NCBI RefSeq assembly: GCF_022631235.3
Contig: NZ_CP093310.2
Span: 1,302,001 to 1,366,000, forward strand
Length of the DNA stretch: 64,000 nucleotides
Direction of reading: 5' to 3'
Origin: Psychrobacter raelei
Lineage (GTDB): Bacteria; Pseudomonadota; Gammaproteobacteria; Pseudomonadales; Moraxellaceae
The notes below the pieces were generated by a model. That model ran no database searches. It was not told the DNA's origin and saw only the letters and a list, made by a program, of their open reading frames with translations. The first letter of the stretch is position 1, and every line of letters begins with the position of its first letter. The position numbers and the translations under genes were made by a program. Shown in pieces: positions 39,101 to 54,100 of this stretch.

Positions 39101-42100
39101 TGAGCTAGATACTGCCTCACAAGAGAATTACGCCATTGATCCGGTGACAGGTGAGATTACACTGACCCAAGCGGGCGCTGATAAAGTGAACGCGGGTGAG
39201 ACATTACCTGCGCCAGTGGTTAATGCCACAGATGGCACATTAGACAGTACCTCGACCACAGGTACAGTGCCTAATACAGTGAATGAGGTAAACGAAGCGC
39301 CAACGGCACCAACCGTTTCAGCGTCAAACGATCTTGAGCAAGGTCAAGCGGTAGCGGGCGATGTAGTGGCCACGGCATCAGGTTCAACAGACCCTGATGG
39401 TGATGATGTTACCTATGAGCTAGATACTGCCTCACAAGAGAATTACGCCATTGATCCGGTGACAGGTGAGATTACACTGACCCAAGCGGGCGCTGATAAA
39501 GTGAACGCGGGTGAGACATTACCTGCGCCAGTGGTTAATGCCACAGATGGCACATTAGACAGTACCTCGACCACAGGTACAGTGCCTAATACAGTGAATG
39601 AGGTAAACGAAGCGCCAACGGCACCAACCGTTTCAGCGTCAAACGATCTTGAGCAAGGTCAAGCGGTAGCGGGCGATGTAGTGGCCACGGCATCAGGTTC
39701 AACAGACCCTGATGGTGATGATGTTACCTATGAGCTAGATACTGCCTCACAAGAGAATTACGCCATTGATCCGGTGACAGGTGAGATTACACTGACCCAA
39801 GCGGGCGCTGATAAAGTGAACGCGGGTGAGACATTACCTGCGCCAGTGGTTAATGCCACAGATGGCACATTAGACAGTACCTCGACCACAGGTACAGTGC
39901 CTAATACAGTGAATGAGGTAAACGAAGCGCCAACGGCACCAACCGTTTCAGCGTCAAACGATCTTGAGCAAGGTCAAGCGGTAGCGGGCGATGTAGTGGC
40001 CACGGCATCAGGTTCAACAGACCCTGATGGTGATGATGTTACCTATGAGCTAGATACTGCCTCACAAGAGAATTACGCCATTGATCCGGTGACAGGTGAG
40101 ATTACACTGACCCAAGCGGGCGCTGATAAAGTGAACGCGGGTGAGACATTACCTGCGCCAGTGGTTAATGCCACAGATGGCACATTAGACAGTACCTCGA
40201 CCACAGGTACAGTGCCTAATACAGTGAATGAGGTAAACGAAGCGCCAACGGCACCAACCGTTTCAGCGTCAAACGATCTTGAGCAAGGTCAAGCGGTAGC
40301 GGGCGATGTAGTGGCCACGGCATCAGGTTCAACAGACCCTGATGGTGATGATGTTACCTATGAGCTAGATACTGCCTCACAAGAGAATTACGCCATTGAT
40401 CCGGTGACAGGTGAGATTACACTGACCCAAGCGGGCGCTGATAAAGTGAACGCGGGTGAGACATTACCTGCGCCAGTGGTTAATGCCACAGATGGCACAT
40501 TAGACAGTACCTCGACCACAGGTACAGTGCCTAATACAGTGAATGAGGTAAACGAAGCGCCAACGGCACCAACCGTTTCAGCGTCAAACGATCTTGAGCA
40601 AGGTCAAGCGGTAGCGGGCGATGTAGTGGCCACGGCATCAGGTTCAACAGACCCTGATGGTGATGATGTTACCTATGAGCTAGATACTGCCTCACAAGAG
40701 AATTACGCCATTGATCCGGTGACAGGTGAGATTACACTGACCCAAGCGGGCGCTGATAAAGTGAACGCGGGTGAGACATTACCTGCGCCAGTGGTTAATG
40801 CCACAGATGGCACATTAGACAGTACCTCGACCACAGGTACAGTGCCTAATACAGTGAATGAGGTAAACGAAGCGCCAACGGCACCAACCGTTTCAGCGTC
40901 AAACGATCTTGAGCAAGGTCAAGCGGTAGCGGGCGATGTAGTGGCCACGGCATCAGGTTCAACAGACCCTGATGGTGATGATGTTACCTATGAGCTAGAT
41001 ACTGCCTCACAAGAGAATTACGCCATTGATCCGGTGACAGGTGAGATTACACTGACCCAAGCGGGCGCTGATAAAGTGAACGCGGGTGAGACATTACCTG
41101 CGCCAGTGGTTAATGCCACAGATGGCACATTAGACAGTACCTCGACCACAGGTACAGTGCCTAATACAGTGAATGAGGTAAACGAAGCGCCAACGGCACC
41201 AACCGTTTCAGCGTCAAACGATCTTGAGCAAGGTCAAGCGGTAGCGGGCGATGTAGTGGCCACGGCATCAGGTTCAACAGACCCTGATGGTGATGATGTT
41301 ACCTATGAGCTAGATACTGCCTCACAAGAGAATTACGCCATTGATCCGGTGACAGGTGAGATTACACTGACCCAAGCGGGCGCTGATAAAGTGAACGCGG
41401 GTGAGACATTACCTGCGCCAGTGGTTAATGCCACAGATGGCACATTAGACAGTACCTCGACCACAGGTACAGTGCCTAATACAGTGAATGAGGTAAACGA
41501 AGCGCCAACGGCACCAACCGTTTCAGCGTCAAACGATCTTGAGCAAGGTCAAGCGGTAGCGGGCGATGTAGTGGCCACGGCATCAGGTTCAACAGACCCT
41601 GATGGTGATGATGTTACCTATGAGCTAGATACTGCCTCACAAGAGAATTACGCCATTGATCCGGTGACAGGTGAGATTACACTGACCCAAGCGGGCGCTG
41701 ATAAAGTGAACGCGGGTGAGACATTACCTGCGCCAGTGGTTAATGCCACAGATGGCACATTAGACAGTACCTCGACCACAGGTACAGTGCCTAATACAGT
41801 GAATGAGGTAAACGAAGCGCCAACGGCACCAACCGTTTCAGCGTCAAACGATCTTGAGCAAGGTCAAGCGGTAGCGGGCGATGTAGTGGCCACGGCATCA
41901 GGTTCAACAGACCCTGATGGTGATGATGTTACCTATGAGCTAGATACTGCCTCACAAGAGAATTACGCCATTGATCCGGTGACAGGTGAGATTACACTGA
42001 CCCAAGCGGGCGCTGATAAAGTGAACGCGGGTGAGACATTACCTGCGCCAGTGGTTAATGCCACAGATGGCACATTAGACAGTACCTCGACCACAGGTAC

Positions 42101-45100
42101 AGTGCCTAATACAGTGAATGAGGTAAACGAAGCGCCAACGGCACCAACCGTTTCAGCGTCAAACGATCTTGAGCAAGGTCAAGCGGTAGCGGGCGATGTA
42201 GTGGCCACGGCATCAGGTTCAACAGACCCTGATGGTGATGATGTTACCTATGAGCTAGATACTGCCTCACAAGAGAATTACGCCATTGATCCGGTGACAG
42301 GTGAGATTACACTGACCCAAGCGGGCGCTGATAAAGTGAACGCGGGTGAGACATTACCTGCGCCAGTGGTTAATGCCACAGATGGCACATTAGACAGTAC
42401 CTCGACCACAGGTACAGTGCCTAATACAGTGAATGAGGTAAACGAAGCGCCAACGGCACCAACCGTTTCAGCGTCAAACGATCTTGAGCAAGGTCAAGCG
42501 GTAGCGGGCGATGTAGTGGCCACGGCATCAGGTTCAACAGACCCTGATGGTGATGATGTTACCTATGAGCTAGATACTGCCTCACAAGAGAATTACGCCA
42601 TTGATCCGGTGACAGGTGAGATTACACTTACCCAAGCGGGCGCTGATAAAGTGAACGCGGGTGAGACATTACCTGCGCCAGTGGTTAATGCCACAGATGG
42701 CACATTAGACAGTACCTCGACCACAGGTACAGTGCCTAATACAGTGAATGAGGTAAACGAAGCGCCAACGGCACCAACCGTTTCAGCGTCAAACGATCTT
42801 GAGCAAGGTCAAGCGGTAGCGGGCGATGTAGTGGCCACGGCATCAGGTTCAACAGACCCTGATGGTGATGATGTTACCTATGAGCTAGATACTGCCTCAC
42901 AAGAGAATTACGCCATTGATCCGGTGACAGGTGAGATTACACTGACCCAAGCGGGCGCTGATAAAGTGAACGCGGGTGAGACATTACCTGCGCCAGTGGT
43001 TAATGCCACAGATGGCACATTAGACAGTACCTCGACCACAGGTACAGTGCCTAATACAGTGAATGAGGTAAACGAAGCGCCAACGGCACCAACCGTTTCA
43101 GCGTCAAACGATCTTGAGCAAGGTCAAGCGGTAGCGGGCGATGTAGTGGCCACGGCATCAGGTTCAACAGACCCTGATGGTGATGATGTTACCTATGAGC
43201 TAGATACTGCCTCACAAGAGAATTACGCCATTGATCCGGTGACAGGTGAGATTACACTTACCCAAGCGGGCGCTGATAAAGTGAACGCGGGTGAGACATT
43301 ACCTGCGCCAGTGGTTAATGCCACAGATGGCACATTAGACAGTACCTCGACCACAGGTACAGTGCCTAATACAGTGAATGAGGTAAACGAAGCGCCAACG
43401 GCACCAACCGTTTCAGCGTCAAACGATCTTGAGCAAGGTCAAGCGGTAGCGGGCGATGTAGTGGCCACGGCATCAGGTTCAACAGACCCTGATGGTGATG
43501 ATGTTACCTATGAGCTAGATACTGCCTCACAAGAGAATTACGCCATTGATCCGGTGACAGGTGAGATTACACTGACCCAAGCGGGCGCTGATAAAGTGAA
43601 CGCGGGTGAGACATTACCTGCGCCAGTGGTTAATGCCACAGATGGCACATTAGACAGTACCTCGACCACAGGTACAGTGCCTAATACAGTGAATGAGGTA
43701 AACGAAGCGCCAACGGCACCAACCGTTTCAGCGTCAAACGATCTTGAGCAAGGTCAAGCGGTAGCGGGCGATGTAGTGGCCACGGCATCAGGTTCAACAG
43801 ACCCTGATGGTGATGATGTTACCTATGAGCTAGATACTGCCTCACAAGAGAATTACGCCATTGATCCGGTGACAGGTGAGATTACACTGACCCAAGCGGG
43901 CGCTGATAAAGTGAACGCGGGTGAGACATTACCTGCGCCAGTGGTTAATGCCACAGATGGCACATTAGACAGTACCTCGACCACAGGTACAGTGCCTAAT
44001 ACAGTGAATGAGGTAAACGAAGCGCCAACGGCACCAACCGTTTCAGCGTCAAACGATCTTGAGCAAGGTCAAGCGGTAGCGGGCGATGTAGTGGCCACGG
44101 CATCAGGTTCAACAGACCCTGATGGTGATGATGTTACCTATGAGCTAGATACTGCCTCACAAGAGAATTACGCCATTGATCCGGTGACAGGTGAGATTAC
44201 GCTTACCCAAGCGGGCGCTGATAAAGTGAACGCGGGTGAGACATTACCTGCGCCAGTGGTTAATGCCACAGATGGCACATTAGACAGTACCTCGACCACA
44301 GGTACAGTGCCTAATACAGTGAATGAGGTAAACGAAGCGCCAACGGCACCAACCGTTTCAGCGTCAAACGATCTTGAGCAAGGTCAAGCGGTAGCGGGCG
44401 ATGTAGTGGCCACGGCATCAGGTTCAACAGACCCTGATGGTGATGATGTTACCTATGAGCTAGATACTGCCTCACAAGAGAATTACGCCATTGATCCGGT
44501 GACAGGTGAGATTACACTGACCCAAGCGGGCGCTGATAAAGTGAACGCGGGTGAGACATTACCTGCGCCAGTGGTTAATGCCACAGATGGCACATTAGAC
44601 AGTACCTCGACCACAGGTACAGTGCCTAATACAGTGAATGAGGTAAACGAAGCGCCAACGGCACCAACCGTTTCAGCGTCAAACGATCTTGAGCAAGGTC
44701 AAGCGGTAGCGGGCGATGTAGTGGCCACGGCATCAGGTTCAACAGACCCTGATGGTGATGATGTTACCTATGAGCTAGATACTGCCTCACAAGAGAATTA
44801 CGCCATTGATCCGGTGACAGGTGAGATTACACTTACCCAAGCGGGCGCTGATAAAGTGAACGCGGGTGAGACATTACCTGCGCCAGTGGTTAATGCCACA
44901 GATGGCACATTAGACAGTACCTCGACCACAGGTACAGTGCCTAATACAGTGAATGAGGTAAACGAAGCGCCAACGGCACCAACCGTTTCAGCGTCAAACG
45001 ATCTTGAGCAAGGTCAAGCGGTAGCGGGCGATGTAGTGGCCACGGCATCAGGTTCAACAGACCCTGATGGTGATGATGTTACCTATGAGCTAGATACTGC

Positions 45101-48100
45101 CTCACAAGAGAATTACGCCATTGATCCGGTGACAGGTGAGATTACACTGACCCAAGCGGGCGCTGATAAAGTGAACGCGGGTGAGACATTACCTGCGCCA
45201 GTGGTTAATGCCACAGATGGCACATTAGACAGTACCTCGACCACAGGTACAGTGCCTAATACAGTGAATGAGGTAAACGAAGCGCCAACGGCATCAAACA
45301 CTACTATTACGGCCACAGAAGACACTGATGCAACAGGTAGCTTGCCTGAAGCAAGCGACGTTGATGGTGATGCGGTCACTTATGCTGCCGGTACGACAGC
45401 ACCAGTAAATGGTAGTGTAACCATTGGTTCTGATGGCACTTATACTTATACGCCGAACGCTAACTTTAACGGTACAGACAGCTTTAGCTATATTGTTAAT
45501 GACGGCAATGGCGGTACCAATGAGTACACCGTTGATGTGACTGTGGAAGCGGTTAATGATGCACCAACGGCATCAAACACTACTATTACGGCCACAGAAG
45601 ACACTGATGCAACAGGCAGCTTGCCTGAAGCAAGCGACGTTGATGGTGATGCGATCACTTATGCTGCCGGTACGACAGTACCAGCAAATGGTAGTGTAAC
45701 CATTGGTTCTGACGGCACTTATACTTATACGCCGAACGCTAATTTTAACGGTACAGACAGCTTTAGCTATATTGTTAATGACGGCAATGGCGGTACCAAT
45801 GAGTACACCGTTGATGTGACTGTGGAAGCGGTTAATGATGCACCAACGGCATCAAACACTACGATTACGGCCACAGAAGACACTGATGCAACAGGTAGCT
45901 TGCCTGAAGCAAGCGACGTTGATGGTGATGCGATCACTTATGCTGCCGGTACGACAGTACCAGCAAATGGTAGTGTAACCATTGGTTCTGACGGCACTTA
46001 TACTTATACGCCGAACGCTAATTTTAACGGTACAGACAGCTTTAGCTATATTGTTAATGACGGCAATGGCGGTACCAATGAGTACACCGTTGATGTGACT
46101 GTGGAAGCGGTTAATGATGCACCAACGGCATCAAACACTACTATTACGGCCACAGAAGACACTGATGCAACAGGTAGCTTGCCTGAAGCAAGCGACGTTG
46201 ATGGTGATGCGATCACTTATGCTGCCGGTACGACAGCACCAGCAAATGGTAGTGTAACCATTGGTTCTGACGGCACTTATACTTATACGCCGAACGCTAA
46301 TTTTAACGGTACAGACAGCTTTAGCTATATTGTTAATGACGGCAATGGCGGTACCAATGAGTACACCGTTGATGTGACTGTGGAAGCGGTTAATGATGCA
46401 CCAACGGCATCAAACACTACTATTACGGCCACAGAAGACACTGATGCAACAGGTAGCTTGCCTGAAGCAAGTGACGTTGATGGTGATGCGATCACTTATG
46501 CTGCCGGTACGACAGTACCAGCAAATGGTAGTGTAACCATTGGTTCTGACGGCACTTATACTTATACGCCGAACGCTAACTTTAACGGTACAGACAGCTT
46601 TAGCTATATTGTTAATGACGGCAATGGCGGTACCAATGAGTACACCGTTGATGTGACTGTGGAAGCGGTTAATGATGCACCAACGGCATCAAACACTACT
46701 ATTACGGCCACAGAAGACACTGATGCAACAGGTAGCTTGCCTGAAGCAAGTGACGTTGATGGTGATGCGATCACTTATGCTGCCGGTACGACAGTACCAG
46801 CAAATGGTAGTGTAACCATTGGTTCTGACGGCACTTATACTTATACGCCGAACGCTAATTTTAACGGTACAGACAGCTTTAGCTATATTGTTAATGACGG
46901 CAATGGCGGTACCAATGAGTACACCGTTGATGTGACTGTGGAAGCGGTTAATGATGCACCAACGGCATCAAACACTACGATTACGGCCACAGAAGACACT
47001 GATGCAACAGGTAGCTTGCCTGAAGCAAGCGACGTTGATGGTGATGCGATCACTTATGCTGCCGGTACGACAGTACCAGCAAATGGTAGTGTAACCATTG
47101 GTTCTGACGGCACTTATACTTATACGCCGAACGCTAATTTTAACGGTACAGACAGCTTTAGCTATATTGTTAATGACGGCAATGGCGGTACCAATGAGTA
47201 CACCGTTGATGTGACTGTGGAAGCGGTTAATGATGCACCAACGGCATCAAACACTACTATTACGGCCACAGAAGACACTGATGCAACAGGCAGCTTGCCT
47301 GAAGCAAGCGACGTTGATGGTGATGCGATCACTTATGCTGCCGGTACGACAGTACCAGCAAATGGTAGTGTAACCATTGGTTCTGACGGCACTTATACTT
47401 ATACGCCGAACGCTAATTTTAACGGTACAGACAGCTTTAGCTATATTGTTAATGACGGCAATGGCGGTACCAATGAGTACACCGTTGATGTGACTGTGGA
47501 AGCGGTTAATGATGCACCAACGGCATCAAACACTACTATTACGGCCACAGAAGACACTGATGCAACAGGTAGCTTGCCTGAAGCAAGTGACGTTGATGGT
47601 GATGCGATCACTTATGCTGCCGGTACGACAGTACCAGCAAATGGTAGTGTAACCATTGGTTCTGACGGCACTTATACTTATACGCCGAACGCTAACTTTA
47701 ACGGTACAGACAGCTTTAGCTATATTGTTAATGACGGCAATGGCGGTACCAATGAGTACACCGTTGATGTGACTGTGGAAGCGGTTAATGATGCACCAAC
47801 GGCATCAAACACTACTATTACGGCCACAGAAGACACTGATGCAACAGGTAGCTTGCCTGAAGCAAGCGACGTTGATGGTGATGCGATCACTTATGCTGCC
47901 GGTACGACAGCACCAGTAAATGGTAGTGTAACCATTGGTTCTGATGGCACTTATACTTATACGCCGAACGCTAACTTTAACGGTACAGACAGCTTTAGCT
48001 ATATTGTTAATGACGGCAATGGCGGTACCAATGAGTACACCGTTGATGTGACTGTGGAAGCGGTTAATGATGCACCAACGGCATCAAACACTACTATTAC

Positions 48101-51100
48101 GGCCACAGAAGACACTGATGCAACAGGCAGCTTGCCTGAAGCAAGCGACGTTGATGGTGATGCGATCACTTATGCTGCCGGTACGACAGTACCAGCAAAT
48201 GGTAGTGTAACCATTGGTTCTGACGGCACTTATACTTATACGCCGAACGCTAACTTTAACGGTACAGACAGCTTTAGCTATATTGTTAATGACGGCAATG
48301 GCGGTACCAATGAGTACACCGTTGATGTGACTGTGGAAGCGGTTAATGATGCACCAACGGCATCAAACACTACTATTACGGCCACAGAAGACACTGATGC
48401 AACAGGTAGCTTGCCTGAAGCAAGCGACGTTGATGGTGATGCGATCACTTATGCTGCCGGTACGACAGTACCAGCAAATGGTAGTGTAACCATTGGTTCT
48501 GACGGCACTTATACTTATACGCCGAACGCTAATTTTAACGGTACAGACAGCTTTAGCTATATTGTTAATGACGGCAATGGCGGTACCAATGAGTACACCG
48601 TTGATGTGACTGTGGAAGCGGTTAATGATGCACCAACGGCATCAAACACTACGATTACGGCCACAGAAGACACTGATGCAACAGGTAGCTTGCCTGAAGC
48701 AAGCGACGTTGATGGTGATGCGATCACTTATGCTGCCGGTACGACAGCACCAGCAAATGGTAGTGTAACCATTGGTTCTGACGGCACTTATACTTATATG
48801 CCGAACGCTAACTTTAACGGTACAGACAGCTTTAGCTATATTGTTAATGACGGCAATGGCGGTACCAATGAGTACACCGTTGATGTGACTGTGGAAGCGG
48901 TTAATGATGCACCAACGGCATCAAACACTACTATTACGGCCACAGAAGACACTGATGCAACAGGTAGCTTGCCTGAAGCAAGCGACGTTGATGGTGATGC
49001 GATCACTTATGCTGCCGGTACGACAGCACCAGCAAATGGTAGTGTAACCATTGGTTCTGACGGCACTTATACTTATACGCCGAACGCTAATTTTAACGGT
49101 ACAGACAGCTTTAGCTATATTGTTAATGACGGCAATGGCGGTACCAATGAGTACACCGTTGATGTGACTGTGGAAGCGGTTAATGATGCACCAACGGCAT
49201 CAAACACTACTATTACGGCCACAGAAGACACTGATGCAACAGGTAGCTTGCCTGAAGCAAGTGACGTTGATGGTGATGCGATCACTTATGCTGCCGGTAC
49301 GACAGTACCAGCAAATGGTAGTGTAACCATTGGTTCTGACGGCACTTATACTTATACGCCGAACGCTAACTTTAACGGTACAGACAGCTTTAGCTATATT
49401 GTTAATGACGGCAATGGCGGTACCAATGAGTACACCGTTGATGTGACTGTGGAAGCGGTTAATGATGCACCAACGGCATCAAACACTACTATTACGGCCA
49501 CAGAAGACACTGATGCAACAGGTAGCTTGCCTGAAGCAAGTGACGTTGATGGTGATGCGATCACTTATGCTGCCGGTACGACAGTACCAGCAAATGGTAG
49601 TGTAACCATTGGTTCTGACGGCACTTATACTTATACGCCGAACGCTAATTTTAACGGTACAGACAGCTTTAGCTATATTGTTAATGACGGCAATGGCGGT
49701 ACCAATGAGTACACCGTTGATGTGACTGTGGAAGCGGTTAATGATGCACCAACGGCATCAAACACTACTATTACGGCCACAGAAGACACTGATGCAACAG
49801 GCAGCTTGCCTGAAGCAAGCGACGTTGATGGTGATGCGATCACTTATGCTGCCGGTACGACAGTACCAGCAAATGGTAGTGTAACCATTGGTTCTGACGG
49901 CACTTATACTTATACGCCGAACGCTAACTTTAACGGTACAGACAGCTTTAGCTATATTGTTAATGACGGCAATGGCGGTACCAATGAGTACACCGTTGAT
50001 GTGACTGTGGAAGCGGTTAATGATGCACCAACGGCATCAAACACTACTATTACGGCCACAGAAGACACTGATGCAACAGGTAGCTTGCCTGAAGCAAGCG
50101 ACGTTGATGGTGATGCGATCACTTATGCTGCCGGTACGACAGTACCAGCAAATGGTAGTGTAACCATTGGTTCTGACGGCACTTATACTTATACGCCGAA
50201 CGCTAATTTTAACGGTACAGACAGCTTTAGCTATATTGTTAATGACGGCAATGGCGGTACCAATGAGTACACCGTTGATGTGACTGTGGAAGCGGTTAAT
50301 GATGCACCAACGGCATCAAACACTACTATTACGGCCACAGAAGACACTGATGCAACAGGTAGCTTGCCTGAAGCAAGCGACGTTGATGGTGATGCGATCA
50401 CTTATGCTGCCGGTACGACAGTACCAGCAAATGGTAGTGTAACCATTGGTTCTGACGGCACTTATACTTATACGCCGAACGCTAATTTTAACGGTACAGA
50501 CAGCTTTAGCTATATTGTTAATGACGGCAATGGCGGTACCAATGAGTACACCGTTGATGTGACTGTGGAAGCGGTTAATGATGCACCAACGGCATCAAAC
50601 ACTACGATTACGGCCACAGAAGACACTGATGCAACAGGCAGCTTGCCTGAAGCAAGCGACGTTGATGGTGATGCGATCACTTATGCTGCCGGTACGACAG
50701 TACCAGCAAATGGTAGTGTAACCATTGGTTCTGACGGCACTTATACTTATACGCCGAACGCTAATTTTAACGGTACAGACAGCTTTAGCTATATTGTTAA
50801 TGACGGCAATGGCGGTACCAATGAGTACACCGTTGATGTGACTGTGGAAGCGGTTAATGATGCACCAACGGCATCAAACACTACTATTACGGCCACAGAA
50901 GACACTGATGCAACAGGTAGCTTGCCTGAAGCAAGCGACGTTGATGGTGATGCGATCACTTATGCTGCCGGTACGACAGTACCAGCAAATGGTAGTGTAA
51001 CCATTGGTTCTGATGGCACTTATACTTATACGCCGAACGCTAACTTTAACGGTACAGACAGCTTTAGCTATATTGTTAATGACGGCAATGGCGGTACCAA

Positions 51101-54100
51101 TGAGTACACCGTTGATGTGACTGTGGAAGCGGTTAATGATGCACCAACGGCATCAAACACTACTATTACGGCCACAGAAGACACTGATGCAACAGGTAGC
51201 TTGCCTGAAGCAAGCGACGTTGATGGTGATGCGGTCACTTATGCTGCCGGTACGACAGCACCAGTAAATGGTAGTGTAACCATTGGTTCTGATGGCACTT
51301 ATACTTATACGCCGAACGCTAACTTTAACGGTACAGACAGCTTTAGCTATATTGTTAATGACGGCAATGGCGGTACCAATGAGTACACCGTTGATGTGAC
51401 TGTGGAAGCGGTTAATGATGCACCAACACTTGAAGTCCCTGAAAAAGTTAGTATTTATCAAGGCTATGTTGATACCAGTATGACTATTGCCAATGTAAAT
51501 GGTAGCGATGTAGATGAGGGTGATGTATTAACTTACAGTTTACCTGAAGATACCAATGGCTATTTTGCAATTGATAATACCGGCAAAGTTACATTGACTG
51601 ATGAGGGCGTTGATTATATTAATACTGGCAATATAAGCAACCAGAAAATTGAGCTTAAGGTCATGGTAAGCGACAATAGTGATGCAAGTAATAATTCAAC
51701 GATGCAAACAATCACTTTGCCTGTAATTTTAGCAACTAAAGTTGTCTTTGTAGAAGTCACAGATGACTCTAACGAGGAGGTAGAGGATTTACCTGCTAAT
51801 CAGACCTCTGCATATGGCGTTGATGGTGTATATACCGGTATTGTTGCTAATAATAGAGATGGTAGTGTACAAACTGACCCTGCTGTTTTACAGGGACTAA
51901 CCAACGATACAACACCAACAATTACTGTCACTCTCGAGAAACCACTTCGTACAGCTACTTCTGATAATGTTGATGAAGCTGAAACTGTACAGGTTGTCTT
52001 GACCCCAACACAGGGCAAGCCTTTCACACTTTATATGAGCGATGCACAAGTCAGTGCCGATGGTATGACCTATACCTGGAGTGACTTTACTTTGGCGCAA
52101 ACACAAGCGCTTGGTAATGACTATCGTGTAGATGCTCAAGTTGTGGCAGGTACTGTCAAGCCTACGTTGTCTACAGCATTTACTTTAGATACCCTGGCGG
52201 GTAGACCTGAAATTGTTATCAATGAAGATTCATTCAATGTGACTTCTGATGATGATAGTCAGTTAGCAAGAATAACTGGTAAAGCAGAGGCATTGGGTAC
52301 AGTATTCCTTGACTTTAATGATAATGGTGTTTTGGATGCCGATGAAGTATCTACAAAGGTTGATGCAAACGGTAACTGGAGTATTGAGGTTTCCTTGCTT
52401 AAAGGAAGGCTGGACTTAGATACTGACGGTGTGGACAAAACCAAAGGCGCTGGAGGTCTTGATGCTGAAGGTAATGTTGATGTTAAGGATCTCGTGACAA
52501 AGTTCTCTTTTGTTGATAAAGCAGGTAACGCCTTAAAAGCGGACTTTGCTGAGCTTTATTACTTTGACCGTTCTGAAAGTGGTTTGGGAGGCACCTACAA
52601 CTATAGAGATGAGCCTCAAGGTGCAATTACATATACAGGTAATAATAAAAAGTGGGTTGCTGCAGATGGTACGCTATATGATACTCAAACTAATAACACT
52701 TTGCGTTCGGATGTAATTGTCTATGAAGATAATGGTTCTGATAAAATCATCATATCCACTGAACATGTTAATTCATCAGGTGCTATATATGGTTTTGCTA
52801 CGTTCACAGGTAGTGGAAATGACTACTTTACTTTAGGTGGTCGACAGTCGTCAGGAACTAGAATATTTATGGAGGATGGTGATGATACCTATGAGGCCTT
52901 AAGAGTTAGGGGCTATGGTGATGCAGATAGTATTATTATTAATATGGGTCTAGGTGATGATAAGGTTAATATATTAAGATTCGTCAAAGACACTACCATT
53001 GATCTGGGCGAAGGCGATAATACTCTTAATATAGGTTCTACATTACGAGGTAATTCAGTTATCAGCTCAGGTAGTGGTAATGATAATATTACTATCCGTG
53101 AAGGTATTGATATTTTTGATGCTCAAGATGGCTTGCTATTGCCTTACAGATACGATAATAAGATTTTTATCAATGCTGGTAATGGTAATAACGTAATTAA
53201 TATAGGTGAAAAAGATGAAAATGGGAATATAATTGCAACTGGTCATGTTGAAGCAACAGAGTCTGGTCAAAGGGCACATATAATTACAGGTAAAGATGAT
53301 GATGTAATTAATGTGACAGGTAATATTGATGGTAAAAATGCTAGCATTGAGTCTGGTCAAGGTAATGACGAGATTGAGGTTGGTATTATCCAAAGACAAG
53401 CAAAAGTTATTACAGGTGCTGATACCTTGACACCTGGAGCTACTGATGATGATACACTAACTGCTGTTGCCTTGAATAACTCATCGACTGTCAAAACAGG
53501 AGCTGGGAATGATACTGTGACTATCAAGACTGATATAGGAAATGGTGCAGGTACGCCAACTTTAGATCTTGGTTCAGGTAATGATACCTTAATTGTCGGA
53601 GATGCTACTCAGAGCAATGGTCGAATAATATCTGGTAATATCACGACGGGCAGTGGTGATGATAAGGCTTATATTTATGGCAATATGACAGGCGGTACGC
53701 TTAATATGGGCTCTGGCATAGATCACTTGCAGGTAAACCAAGTTAGAGGAAACTCTACTATTGATATGGGAGAGGGTAATGACACCGTCAACATGGAAAG
53801 ACTGGGTCAGACATTAGCTAGTACAGGTACCCCTGAGTTAAGACTTGGTGCTGGTGCTGACAATCTTGATTTAGGAGTATTGCGTATAGGTAATATATAC
53901 TCAGGGAATGATACTGACCAAGATATTATTAATATTAATACTATGGAAGCTGGGTATGTTGAATTGGGTAACACCGATATCCTCAATATCAGTAATTTAG
54001 AGTCTGGTACTATTAAGTCTTCGCAAGGTGGTAACGATGTGAGTATTAGCGGTTCCATGACCGGAGGCACTATAGACCTTGGTACCGCCAGAGACGATGT

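Noticed and set aside
32052..51429. Regular repeats suggesting a CRISPR array
   Set aside because: Units are 315 and 279 bp, directly adjacent without unique spacers, and fully coding in one frame. No cas genes are present.
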